This document shows, piece by piece, positions 18,240 through 25,696 of a stretch of DNA of 64,000 nucleotides. The notes below the pieces were generated by a model. It made no database searches and was not told where the DNA came from. It worked only from the letters and a program-made list of their open reading frames with translations. The stretch is from positions 1,032,857 through 1,096,856 of the forward strand of contig NZ_QNRR01000002.1 in the NCBI RefSeq assembly GCF_003315205.1, given 5' to 3'. Numbering within the stretch: the first letter of the stretch is position 1; each line of letters begins with the position of its first letter. Both the position numbers and the translations under genes were made by a program. Origin of the DNA: Roseimicrobium gellanilyticum. Its GTDB lineage: Bacteria; Verrucomicrobiota; Verrucomicrobiia; Verrucomicrobiales; Verrucomicrobiaceae.

Positions 18240-18260
18240 TCCGCGAGTCCCTTCGCGGTC
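18232..18260. repeat. Dispersed 29-base hairpin repeat, copy 2
   Basis: Identical to 13633-13661. It overlaps the stop codon of the preceding gene and is followed by GAAGCGAAGCGCTGGCTAACGCC, which is not shared with copy 1. Confidence 0.8.
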
Positions 18261-18507
18261 AGGAAGCGAAGCGCTGGCTAACGCCTAGCCTGCATTTGGC
18301 GATCCCTGCATTCGCGTCAGCTAACTCCGGCTCAAATCCCGCAGATCATTTTCGAAAAAAAGCCCATCATTCCTGTATAGTTGCAGGATAAGTCGCTGAT
18401 TTTGCATGCTTTTCTGCAGCACGCGAGCCTCAGGCCCGGAAATAGCCTGCAAAGCTGCAAGCTACTGCGGGGTTGATTTTTTCTGTACTTTTGTAGAAAA
18501 TCTCTAT
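18261..18507 (+). other. Gene-free stretch, possible attI-like or decayed cassette end
   Basis: No gene is seen. The stretch ends directly at the core site GTTAGGC (18508-18514) that opens the first cassette. A TTGATT at 18473 followed about 16 bases later by TAGAAA could be a weak outward promoter reading into the cassettes. No palindromic attC partner for this core site was found upstream, so this could be an attI-like site, but no integrase gene is in the window to support it. Confidence 0.35.
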
Positions 18508-18556
18508 GTTAGGCGTTTCCTCGCGTCTCCTGTGAAAGGAGTCAACCAAGCCACCA

Positions 18557-19006
18557 ATGAAGATTCTAGCGTCACTTCTATTCTTGTTCACCGTGACCGG
18601 AGGGCAGGCAGCAGAGACAGTTCAGGCGGCAGCCGAGCCAATCACCACAGCGGTTCCGCTTCTTTCGCCTCAACACGTTTACAACCTACTCGTTTACGCG
18701 ATTTGTGGTTCTCTTGGTGCCCTCGGACTTCTGCTCGGCCTCGACAAGGTTATCATCATGCTTTTCCGCAAAGGTGACGGCGACGCCATCCAGAAGTATT
18801 CCTCGGACAGCGTCGCCCGCATCCTTCCAATCGTTATCGAGGGCATCACAGTTATTCTCGTCGTCCTCACCATCATCATACTTGGCATCCTCCGTATTAT
18901 CACCGCCGAGGGCACTTTGGGTATTCTCGGTTCGGTCGTCGGATACGTCCTCGGCAAGAGCAACCGGAAATCACCACCGCCAAAAAATGGGAACGGGAAC
19001 GCCTAA
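18557..19006 (+). CDS. Cassette gene 1: membrane protein of unknown function
   Basis: A 149-residue protein with a signal peptide or first helix (MKILASLLFLFTVTGGQAAE), then YNLLVYAICGSLGALGLLLG (~47-66), and a second strong helix (VIEGITVILVVLTIIILGIL, ~93-112) followed by GTLGILGSVVGYVLGKSN. The C-terminus is a basic, Pro/Gly/Asn-rich tail. It is probably a small inner-membrane protein with two or three membrane spans; no family recognised. The TAA stop is inside the GCCTAAC core site of the attC-like element, the hallmark arrangement for integron cassette genes. Confidence 0.75.
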   Translation: MKILASLLFLFTVTGGQAAETVQAAAEPITTAVPLLSPQHVYNLLVYAICGSLGALGLLLGLDKVIIMLFRKGDGDAIQKYSSDSVARILPIVIEGITVILVVLTIIILGILRIITAEGTLGILGSVVGYVLGKSNRKSPPPKNGNGNA

Positions 19007-19120
19007 CCATGCGCCGCAACGGACGGCTCTGAACGTCACAGCCGCCGCGCCTCACGCCACTTTCCCACCACGCAGCGGCAGCGCCAGCCTCCGCCGTCGC
19101 TGAGCTTGGGATTGTTCACC
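19001..19120 (+). other. attC-like recombination site 1
   Basis: The site runs from GCCTAAC (19001-19007) to the next core GTTCACC (19114-19120), about 120 bases. Inside, GACGGC (19022-19027) pairs with GCCGTC (19093-19098), and GCTGAGCTTGGG precedes the right core as in many attC sites. The spacer can be translated, which produces spurious ORFs beginning NHAPQRTAL. Confidence 0.6.
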
Positions 19121-19135
19121 TAAATCCACCACGTC

Positions 19136-19708
19136 ATGGGTCTATTCGTTCATAGCCTCAAAGAGTTGCCAATCACAGCGGAAAGAAGCTACTACTTGTA
19201 TCTCCTGAATGGCGGATGGGCTGGACCTTTGGAGCGCTCAATCGAGCAGAACTACCATGCCATGTCTGACATGGCGTCTCGGAACGACGCTATAGTGATT
19301 CAGGGGTGTGAGCGCTGGCACTTCCAGAACGAGGTCTTCTCTTGGCATCACCTCAATGGCGAGGAGGCCGAAACGTTACTGCCAGCAATCCTGCTCACCA
19401 CAATTCATCCAAGCCGCTTCGCCAACGAGTCCGACCCATATTGGCAGACTGCCAAGCAGTCAGACCATCTTGTCCTCATCCCGCTAAAGGATCACTGCAA
19501 TACTGGGGATGAAGTCGTCACTTTTATCCGCAAGGTGTTTGAAGATATTAAGTCCAAGAAGGCTTTGATTGACTTTCAGGTTGTAGGAGAGATGAGCCCC
19601 AATCGAGGCAAAGCGTTTCTCGACGGGTTAGTCCTACGTCCGACTTTCATGGGGGTGGGCTTCGACTTGAAGACTCTGCCAGAACTATTCAGAAGAAAGA
19701 AACGGTGA
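19136..19708 (+). CDS. Cassette gene 2: hypothetical protein, 190 residues
   Basis: A soluble protein starting MGLFVHSLKELPITAERSYY. Features are RNDAIVIQGCERWHFQNEVF (~49-68), LLPAILLTTIHPSRFANESD (~80-99), HLVLIPLKDHC (~110) and a C-terminal GLVLRPTFMGVGFDLK. The arrangement suggests an alpha/beta domain with a buried VLIPL strand, but no family is recognised. Its ATG lies 16 bases after the GTTCACC core site and its TGA stop lies inside the GGTGAAC site at its end, so the gene fills the cassette completely. Confidence 0.75.
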   Translation: MGLFVHSLKELPITAERSYYLYLLNGGWAGPLERSIEQNYHAMSDMASRNDAIVIQGCERWHFQNEVFSWHHLNGEEAETLLPAILLTTIHPSRFANESDPYWQTAKQSDHLVLIPLKDHCNTGDEVVTFIRKVFEDIKSKKALIDFQVVGEMSPNRGKAFLDGLVLRPTFMGVGFDLKTLPELFRRKKR

Positions 19709-19798
19709 ACAAGAACGCGACGGACGCGAACGAGGCGCTAGCGACGCCCAGCTCCACGTTCACACCGTCCCGACGCTCGGCACAGCTAGACGTCACGC
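19704..19798 (+). other. attC-like recombination site 2
   Basis: The site begins with GGTGAACAA (19704-19712). GGACG (19722-19726) can pair with CGTCC (19766-19770). The right core should be near GTCACGC (19792-19798), one base off the GTTRRRY consensus start, so this end may have decayed. Confidence 0.5.
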
Positions 19799-19807
19799 AT
19801 TAATTCC

Positions 19808-20464
19808 ATGAGCAAATTTCTATCAGACCTCAAGAAGCTAAGGGCCGACTTGAGCGAATGGCTGGTCCACTTCACCAGTGGCGACAATATCGAAGGCGCA
19901 CGCATTCTTTCCAAAATACTATCGGAGGGCAAACTCCGGTCATCTTACTATCCGCCAGCCGTGTGCTTCAGCGAAGCTCCACTAGCTGAGCTGAACAAGC
20001 TCTTCACGCTCTACAGGGCATATAGCAAACCCCGCTTCGCTCCGTTCGGAGTAGCTGTGCGTAAGACATGGTTGTTCAATCAAGGTGGCCGCCCGGTTAT
20101 CTACGGTAAGAAGGACGAACGTGAGGAGCTTCCTGCGAGTGTGAGATTTCGACACGTAGCATACGATCCCGCAAACCACGACTTCACGTGGCTCCGGGAA
20201 TGGAGAGTCGCAGGTGCGACCCTTCCACTTGACCCATCAGAGACAATAATCATCTGTCCCACTGATGCCGATGCTGCTGGCTTGGCATGGGACGTTGAGG
20301 TGGATTATGAATATGAGGGTCCCAACGAGATCAGCACCAGCGCCTGCGTAGTTCGTGATTGGTATTCTGTTACACTGGATGAGGTCAGCCGACTCAAGAC
20401 GCACTCGGACGAAATACTCGTTAAGGCTCTTTCAATGCAGAAACTCCGCACTGAAGCGCAATAG
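19808..20464 (+). CDS. Putative AbiGi-like (DUF2743) phage-resistance antitoxin family protein
   Basis: A 218-residue soluble protein. The order LSEWLVHFTSGDNIEGARIL (~16-35), KILSEGKLRSSYYPPAVCFS (~37-56), EAPLAELNKLF, FAPFGVAVRKTWLFNQGGRP followed by VIYG (~77-100) and DFTWLREWRV matches the outline of the AbiGi/DUF2743-DUF2971 group. These proteins have an ADP-ribosyltransferase-like fold with HFT near the start, CF.E.PL in the middle and an FGV...W...G..PV.Y block. AbiGi is the antitoxin-side gene of the lactococcal AbiG abortive infection pair; the AbiGii partner is not visible here. An ADP-ribosyltransferase toxin or an orphan antitoxin are alternatives. It follows the second attC-like site, so it may be a third cassette. 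Confidence 0.55.
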   Translation: MSKFLSDLKKLRADLSEWLVHFTSGDNIEGARILSKILSEGKLRSSYYPPAVCFSEAPLAELNKLFTLYRAYSKPRFAPFGVAVRKTWLFNQGGRPVIYGKKDEREELPASVRFRHVAYDPANHDFTWLREWRVAGATLPLDPSETIIICPTDADAAGLAWDVEVDYEYEGPNEISTSACVVRDWYSVTLDEVSRLKTHSDEILVKALSMQKLRTEAQ

Positions 20465-20465
20465 C

Positions 20466-20678
20466 GCCTGATTAAAATGCGATTGCTCGTGGTGAGCATG
20501 GAAACGTCCGGGGCAAAGATGCCTTGTGGAAATACTTTCGAGAGAACAAGGACAAGAGTTGGAGTAACGCTCTCGGCGCGCATGATTTGCTTTGACCACT
20601 GAGCCATCTCCCTTCGCGGCTGCGCATTGACCGCTAGGCGGTACTGGACGCTCCAGCCATTCCCGCTATTCTCGCGCC
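20466..20678 (+). other. Gene-free stretch after the cassettes
   Basis: It begins GCCTGAT (20466-20472) right after the stop of the AbiGi-like gene, two mismatches from the complement of GTCACGC at 19792, so a decayed attC end is possible. The remainder shows no gene and only TCCCTTCGCGGC in common with the dispersed repeat. Confidence 0.3.
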
Positions 20679-21227
20679 ATGCGCCCGCTTCGATATTCCA
20701 TCAACCTCACCCTGGACGGATGCTGCGACCATCAGGCAGGGGTCATGCCAGACGAAGAGATGCATCGTCACTCGACCGAGCTCATCAGGCAGGCGGATGC
20801 TCTTCTCTTTGGCCGGGTGACGTATGAGATGATGGAGATCGCGTTTCGTCCGGCGTGGACGGGAGAGATGCCAGCTTGGATGGAACCCTTCCGCAACACC
20901 ATCGACGCGGCGAAGAAATACGTCGTGTCGAGCACACTTCCCCAAGTCGATTGGAACGCGGAATTCCTGCGCGGGGATTTGGCGGAGGCCGTTCAGCAAC
21001 TCAAGAACGAGCCTGGCAACGGACTATTCACCGGTGGCGTAAAACTCCCCATGGCCTTGGCAGAACTGGGATTGATCGACGAATACGAATTCATCGTGCA
21101 TCCCAGGATTGCAGGCCACGGACCGTCGTTATTCGCGGGCCTATCGAAGTGTGTCGATTTGAAACTTGTGAGCCAGAAAGAGTTCGCCTCGGGCGCAGTG
21201 GCGATGCAGTATGAGCCGAGAAGGTAG
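20679..21227 (+). CDS. RibD-C/dihydrofolate reductase-like family protein
   Basis: A 182-residue member of the RibD C-terminal/dihydrofolate reductase-like group. The landmarks are RYSINLTLDGCCD (~5-17), IRQADALLFGRVTYEMM (~36-52), KYVVSSTLPQVDWNAEFLRG (~81-100), GNGLFTGGVKLPMALAELGL (~113-132) and DEYEFIVHPRIAGHGPSLFA (~134-153). These proteins bind NADPH and act on small pteridine-like or unknown compounds; most are uncharacterised and are not the essential folate enzyme. The length and motif order are complete. It is on the plus strand, 9 bases ahead of the next small gene. Confidence 0.88.
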   Translation: MRPLRYSINLTLDGCCDHQAGVMPDEEMHRHSTELIRQADALLFGRVTYEMMEIAFRPAWTGEMPAWMEPFRNTIDAAKKYVVSSTLPQVDWNAEFLRGDLAEAVQQLKNEPGNGLFTGGVKLPMALAELGLIDEYEFIVHPRIAGHGPSLFAGLSKCVDLKLVSQKEFASGAVAMQYEPRR

Positions 21228-21236
21228 GTGTAGCAC

Positions 21237-21713
21237 ATGAAACCTGCTTACGGCTGGCTCTGTGGTCGAGACTTCCGGAGCGAATGGTTCCACACGCGAG
21301 CTGGTGGTGAGATGGTCCGATTCCGTGACTACGAGAAGTTGCCTCATGACATTGTCGGACATCCCCCGGGATTCGAATGGTTCTGTCGGGAGCACGCCGC
21401 CGCCGCACGCGTGTTGTCGCATTTGGATTCTGCCGACGCCCTGATTGAACTGCAACGACAGTTTGGCAGTTTCCCCAAGAACATCGAACCATCGCTTATG
21501 CGTGCCCCTTCCTTGCGGGTGCTGGAGGTTGGGCCGCAGCGGTCACGAGTGCTGGCTGTGATTCAGCAAGCGACAGGACGCACCGCGACTGAAGCCCTGA
21601 TCTCACTCCGCGCAGCCCCATTCGAGTTGGCTCGAGGATGGCCCGCCTCGTTTCAAAGCTGGCGGATAGAATTGGAATCTGCCGGAGCTCGTATCGAAAT
21701 CCGATACGACTAA
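21237..21713 (+). CDS. Orphan protein with a ribosomal L7/L12 C-terminal-like domain
   Basis: A 158-residue protein with two parts. The first ~95 residues (KPAYGWLCGRDFRSEWFHTR and so on) are unfamiliar. The last ~55 (LAVIQQATGRTATEALISLR, then the E.ARGWPASFQSWRIELESAGARIEIR end) follow the L7/L12 C-terminal pattern: VI...TG...EA..L....P, then a helix and ..LE.AGA.IEI. In ribosomes that domain recruits translation factors; a free-standing copy with an unrelated front is seen in bacteria but not understood. No lysine-rich factor-binding face is conserved (the usual KPVKEGV... is replaced), so a ribosomal role is doubtful. Confidence 0.65.
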   Translation: MKPAYGWLCGRDFRSEWFHTRAGGEMVRFRDYEKLPHDIVGHPPGFEWFCREHAAAARVLSHLDSADALIELQRQFGSFPKNIEPSLMRAPSLRVLEVGPQRSRVLAVIQQATGRTATEALISLRAAPFELARGWPASFQSWRIELESAGARIEIRYD

Positions 21714-21787
21714 ATTTCACGCAGTATCCTTCCCATCCTTTGTTTGGCGTGAATTGGAGAAACCGTAAATCAATACAGCAAATCGCC

Positions 21788-22519
21788 ATGGACATCGACA
21801 AGGTTATTGAGGCTGCTAACCGCAAAGGTCTGACACTCCATGAGGACTTCATCCGCATGGTTGCAAAAACCACGGTTGACATTCGATTGGCTGGTAACGC
21901 CGGCGAGTTCCTGGGAAGCCGGTTCGGCGGCGCTCCAGTTCTCCCGCCTGATTTTAACTGGCCCAGGCATGAGGTAGGGACCTACCAGTTCCTCGGTCAG
22001 ATCAATTTTTCCGAGATCGAGTCGGCGCCATCAGAACTGCCTGCCACAGGATTGCTAAGTCTATTCTTCGCAACGGATCCCAACAACGAGATTTTCTGGG
22101 GCGACCCGGGCTATGTCCTTGGCTACTACTCACCCGATACTACGGAAGCGATCGCCCACCGCGCGCCTGATGCTTCCGAGCCACCGTCCTTAAAAGTCCT
22201 CCTGCAGAAGTCCGTGAGCCTGCCAGGCTCTCCTTTTCTAAGTTTCAACTGGCCCTTTTCTGACGAAGTTGAGGACGTCTTTTTTCACGAACTTCCAGAG
22301 GAGCTGGGAAAGGCGTCTGACTACCTTCTTGGGTATCCTTCGTTCAACACGCTGGCATATGACCCCACCCCCGAGGGTGGTTGGATTTCATTGATCACGC
22401 TGCAATCTCATGACCAGCTGGGCTGGAACTGGCACGACGGTGACAAGCTGATGGTATTCATTGAGAAGGAGAAGCTTGCAGCATGTGATTTCACCAACCT
22501 CATCTGTGACGCAGGCTAG
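21788..22519 (+). CDS. DUF1963 (YwqG-like) protein
   Basis: A 243-residue protein of the DUF1963/YwqG family. Family marks are GSRFGGAPVLPPDFNWPRHE (~42-61), YQFLGQINFSEI (~66-77), GLLSLFFA (~89-96), FHELPEELGKASDYLLGYPS (~172-191) and QLGWNWHDGDKLMVFIEKEK (~212-231). The C-terminal part with W.WHDGD..M.FI is typical. The structure of YwqG is known as a beta-rich fold, but the role is not. The start at 21788 (MDIDKVIEAANRK) is used; the extension to 21638 overlaps the preceding gene. It ends the plus-strand accessory stretch. Confidence 0.88.
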   Translation: MDIDKVIEAANRKGLTLHEDFIRMVAKTTVDIRLAGNAGEFLGSRFGGAPVLPPDFNWPRHEVGTYQFLGQINFSEIESAPSELPATGLLSLFFATDPNNEIFWGDPGYVLGYYSPDTTEAIAHRAPDASEPPSLKVLLQKSVSLPGSPFLSFNWPFSDEVEDVFFHELPEELGKASDYLLGYPSFNTLAYDPTPEGGWISLITLQSHDQLGWNWHDGDKLMVFIEKEKLAACDFTNLICDAG

Positions 22520-22620
22520 GTGCGCATCGGCTGGGCACAGGAGCAGCAGGAAACGAAAAGATTTGCCGATGGAAGTGGCTTTTCCTGTCCGATTTCCCTA
22601 TCCTGTGACCTTTCCCCAGC

Positions 22621-23889
22621 ATGACCTCACGCCGCACCTTCCTCAGAAATTCTGGTCTCGTCCTCGGTGCTGCCGCCCTGCCGGCTGCTGCCCAGACCAC
22701 CAGTCCGCAGAAGACCGTCCTGCTGCATTGTGGCTGGGCGACGAAGAACATCGGTGACATCGGCCACACGCCGGGGACGCTGCGTTTTCTGGAGCAGTAT
22801 CTTCCGGGGGCCAAGGTCATCCTCTGGGCGGCCAATACCAATGAAGCGGTGGATGCGATGCTGATGAAGCGATTTCCGAAGCTGGAAATCGTGAAGGGCT
22901 CGCTATCCAAGGAAGACGGTGCTGTCGCGGATGCGATCAAGCGGTCAGACTTTTTCCTGCGCGGTCCTGGCATGGGACAGCCCACCGATTTCATGAAGTA
23001 TTGCGACAAGGCTGGCAAGCCCTGGGGCCTGCAGGCCCAGTCGTACTTCCCGGACATGGTCACAGGCAAGGGTGCGGAAGAGCGCATCGCCTTGCTCAAC
23101 AGCGCCGCCTTCATCTACTGCCGCGATTCGAAGACACTCAAATTGCTTCAGGATACCGGTGTGAAGCCACCTGTCCTCGAGTGGGCACCCGATGGCTGCT
23201 TCGGCATCGATGTCCGTGATGAGGAGAAAGCGCTCGCCCGATTGAAAAAGCATGGATTGGAGGAAAAGAAATTCATCACCATCCAACTCCGCACCCACTC
23301 CCCCACCAGCCCCGGCGTGGATGACAAGCGCCCGCAGAAGCTGAACCCGCTGCACCCCACTCCGGAGAACATCGCCGACGACACCCGTCGCGCGAAGGTG
23401 TATCAGGACCTGATTGCCATGTGGGTGAAGGAGACCGGCTGGAAGGTGGTGATTGCTCCCGAGGTCTACAAGGAGATGGAGTACAACAAGAAGTTCATTT
23501 ACGACACGCTGCCCGACGACCTCAAGAAGCACGTGGTGAACTTCGACGAGTTCTGGAACGTGGATGAGGCCTGCTCCTTCTACGCCCGCGCCCACACCGT
23601 CATCTGCCACGAGCCGCACACCCCCATCATGGCTCTGGCCATGGGCACGCCGATCATACACACCTTCTCCGAGTTCCACTCGCCCAAGTGCTGGATGTTC
23701 AAGGACATCGGTCTCGAAGAATGGGCGCCGGAATTCGACGCCACACCCGCGAGCAAGATGTTCGAGATCCTGATGGGCATCCACAAGGACTACCCCGCCG
23801 CCCAGGCGAAGGTGAAGAAAGCCATGGCCTACGTCGAGGAGAGAGCGCAGTCCCAGATGAAGGTGCTGAAGGGTGTAATCAAGGCGTGA
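22621..23889 (+). CDS. Polysaccharide pyruvyl transferase family protein, Tat-exported
   Basis: A 422-residue protein with a Tat signal (TSRRTFLRNSGLVLGAAALP, residues 2-21). The core belongs to the polysaccharide pyruvyl transferase (WcaK/CsaB-like) superfamily. It has a GT-B-like N-terminal half (NIGDIGHTPGTLRFLEQYLP, ~42-61), RGPGMGQPTDF in the middle and a C-terminal half with ARAHTVICHEPHTPIMALAM (~322-341), GTPIIH and FSEFHSPKCWMFKDIGLEEW (~349-368). Classical members add pyruvate ketals to cell-surface sugars from phosphoenolpyruvate inside the cell. An exported member is therefore odd: either it uses a different donor or it has become a binding protein. Such Tat-tagged members occur in Planctomycetes and Verrucomicrobia. 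Confidence 0.8.
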   Translation: MTSRRTFLRNSGLVLGAAALPAAAQTTSPQKTVLLHCGWATKNIGDIGHTPGTLRFLEQYLPGAKVILWAANTNEAVDAMLMKRFPKLEIVKGSLSKEDGAVADAIKRSDFFLRGPGMGQPTDFMKYCDKAGKPWGLQAQSYFPDMVTGKGAEERIALLNSAAFIYCRDSKTLKLLQDTGVKPPVLEWAPDGCFGIDVRDEEKALARLKKHGLEEKKFITIQLRTHSPTSPGVDDKRPQKLNPLHPTPENIADDTRRAKVYQDLIAMWVKETGWKVVIAPEVYKEMEYNKKFIYDTLPDDLKKHVVNFDEFWNVDEACSFYARAHTVICHEPHTPIMALAMGTPIIHTFSEFHSPKCWMFKDIGLEEWAPEFDATPASKMFEILMGIHKDYPAAQAKVKKAMAYVEERAQSQMKVLKGVIKA

Positions 23890-24048
23890 AGCTATCCAAC
23901 ATCGATTGCCCACCGTCCTATGAAGCAAATGCCACAATACCCTTACTTCTGGCAGCATACCTTCTCCTGACTGCAGACGAGAAGGAGCCTGCAGAGGAGA
24001 TTCCCTGGCAGTTCATTCGAACTCGTGCCGTAGTCATAGAACTCACGC

Positions 24049-25569
24049 ATGACGCCTTCGCGACTCATCCTCCCTGCCCTCCTGCTCCTCCAAATGCAGG
24101 CGGCGGTTCATGCTGCCCCCGTCTCCTTCACCAGGGACCTCGCACCCATCCTCGCGGACAAGTGTGTGACCTGCCATGAGGAGAAGAAGGCCAAGGGCCG
24201 TTATCGCGTCGACACGTTCGAACTCGTAGGCAAGGCTGGCAGCAGTGATGAGCCCTCGCTCACTCCAGGGAAACCGGATGCCAGCACACTCTACACCCGG
24301 CTCGTCTCGCATGATGAAGATGAGCGCATGCCACAGAAGGATGATCCGCTGCCGCCGGCACAGATCGCTCTCTTTAAACAGTGGATTGAAGAAGGCGGGA
24401 AATTCGATGGGCCGGATCCCAAGACACCACTCGCGGAGTTGCTTGCCGCTTCCAAGAAAGAGGCTCCTGCCACACCGGAAAAGTACCCGCGTCCCGTCCC
24501 TGTCACAGCGCTGGTGTTCGCGCCAGATGGCCGGTCGTACTTCTCCAGCGGCTACCATGAAGTGCAGGAATGGAGTGCAAGCGACGGATCCCTGCGACGT
24601 CGCCTCGCTGGAGCGCCGGAGCGCGTGCTGGCGATTGCCGCGCAGCAGACCGGTGACCACATCGCAGCCGCAGGCGGCACGCCTGGGCGCAGTGGTGAGG
24701 TGGTGATTCTCTCCCGCGCCAGTGGCAAGGTCGTGCATCGCCTGCCCAACGCAAAGGACACGATCCTCGCGGCCGCTTTCTCCCCTGACGGCTTACTGCT
24801 CGCTGTGGGTGGAGCGGACAATCTCATCCGCGTCTTCCGCACCACGGACTGGAAGCAGGCCTGGAAGGCGGAGGCACATGCAGACTGGATTACCTTCCTC
24901 GCCTTCGCCCCGGACGGTCAGCATCTGGTGAGCACCAGCCGGGACCGCACCGCACGCATCTTCACCGCGGCCAAGGGCGAGCCAGGCATCACATTTACCA
25001 ACCACAGCAGTGCCGTGACCTGCGCCGCTTGGAATGCAGAGGGCAAATTCGTCTACACCTCCTCTGCCGATGGCGAGGTGCGCCGCTGGCAGTGGGATTC
25101 CGAAGTAGATGGCGGTGGCAAGGCAAAAGACACAGTACTGAAAGGCGGGAGGCAGGAAGTCACCCGTATCGCCATGGCAGGGCCGCGCCTCCTTTCCGCC
25201 TCGGCGGACGGACGCATTCGTTCCTTCCAGGTCACCGTGAAAATCGTCCAGCCCGCCCCTGAGAAGAAGCTGGAGGCGAAGGAGAAGGGCAAGGACCAGC
25301 CCAAGGACAAAGGCAAAGACACGGATCTAGCCAAGAAAGACGAGGCGAAGAGAAAGAAGGAAGAGGAGGCCAGGAAGAAGCAGCAGCCCAAGGAGGTCAC
25401 GGAGATCGATACCAAGGAGCTGGCCACCTTCGGCCATCGCGTGGACGCCCTGGCGGTCGACGGCACCTCCTCACAGGCGGTCTTCGCCGGACAGGAGGGG
25501 AAACTGCGCCTCATTCAGCTCCCGGACAACAAGGTCCTGTTGGAGCGGACTGCCGCGCCAGGGTGGTAG
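24049..25569 (+). CDS. Planctomycete-type cytochrome c with WD40 repeats
   Basis: A 506-residue exported protein with a signal peptide (LILPALLLLQMQAAVHA). The first domain is a Planctomycete-type cytochrome c (PSCyt1): FTRDLAPILADKCVTCHEEK with heme-binding Cys39, Cys42 and His43. It is followed by the conserved LVSHDEDERMPQKDDPLPPA (~88-107), whose Met could be the distal heme ligand. From ~150 come WD40-type repeats (VTALVFAPDGRSYFSSGYHE, ILAAAFSPDGLLLAVGG, ITFLAFAPDGQHLVSTSRDR). A Lys/Glu-rich segment of about 60 residues (~400-465), low in complexity, interrupts the propeller before the last repeat. The function in electron transfer or sugar metabolism is not known. Confidence 0.88.
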   Translation: MTPSRLILPALLLLQMQAAVHAAPVSFTRDLAPILADKCVTCHEEKKAKGRYRVDTFELVGKAGSSDEPSLTPGKPDASTLYTRLVSHDEDERMPQKDDPLPPAQIALFKQWIEEGGKFDGPDPKTPLAELLAASKKEAPATPEKYPRPVPVTALVFAPDGRSYFSSGYHEVQEWSASDGSLRRRLAGAPERVLAIAAQQTGDHIAAAGGTPGRSGEVVILSRASGKVVHRLPNAKDTILAAAFSPDGLLLAVGGADNLIRVFRTTDWKQAWKAEAHADWITFLAFAPDGQHLVSTSRDRTARIFTAAKGEPGITFTNHSSAVTCAAWNAEGKFVYTSSADGEVRRWQWDSEVDGGGKAKDTVLKGGRQEVTRIAMAGPRLLSASADGRIRSFQVTVKIVQPAPEKKLEAKEKGKDQPKDKGKDTDLAKKDEAKRKKEEEARKKQQPKEVTEIDTKELATFGHRVDALAVDGTSSQAVFAGQEGKLRLIQLPDNKVLLERTAAPGW

Positions 25570-25696
25570 GAGATTTGCTCTTCTTGATTTTGAATGTGGT
25601 TTGCCGTTTGAAGTTTGAGGACGGCTCCCTACAATGTTGTGCCCGCACTCCGCGTGGCCCGACGCCCGACTGACTCCCACCACCGTATCTCTTCCC

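Larger units (their letters stand above)
18508..19798 (+). mobile_element. Integron-like gene cassette array (two cassettes, perhaps a third)
   Basis: Cassette 1 begins GTTAGGCGTT (18508-18517), and its gene ends in AACGCCTAAC (18998-19007), the exact reverse complement. Cassette 2 begins TTGTTCACC (19112-19120), and its gene ends in GGTGAACAA (19704-19712), again the exact reverse complement. This within-cassette complementarity is what circular integron cassettes require. Both stop codons lie inside the core site and both following spacers are about 100 bases with short inverted repeats. A third gene (19808-20464) begins 10 bases after the second spacer. The integrase gene is not in the window. 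Confidence 0.65.

Noticed and set aside
13537-18500. Further integron core sites in the accessory block
   Set aside because: I looked for complementary GTTRRRY/RYYYAAC pairs around each gene from the glyoxalase to 18239 and found none.
18705-19103. Plus-strand open frame ending in NHAPQRTAL and RSGSASLRRR
   Set aside because: It overlaps the cassette gene in another frame, and its tail is translated attC-like DNA and not a protein.
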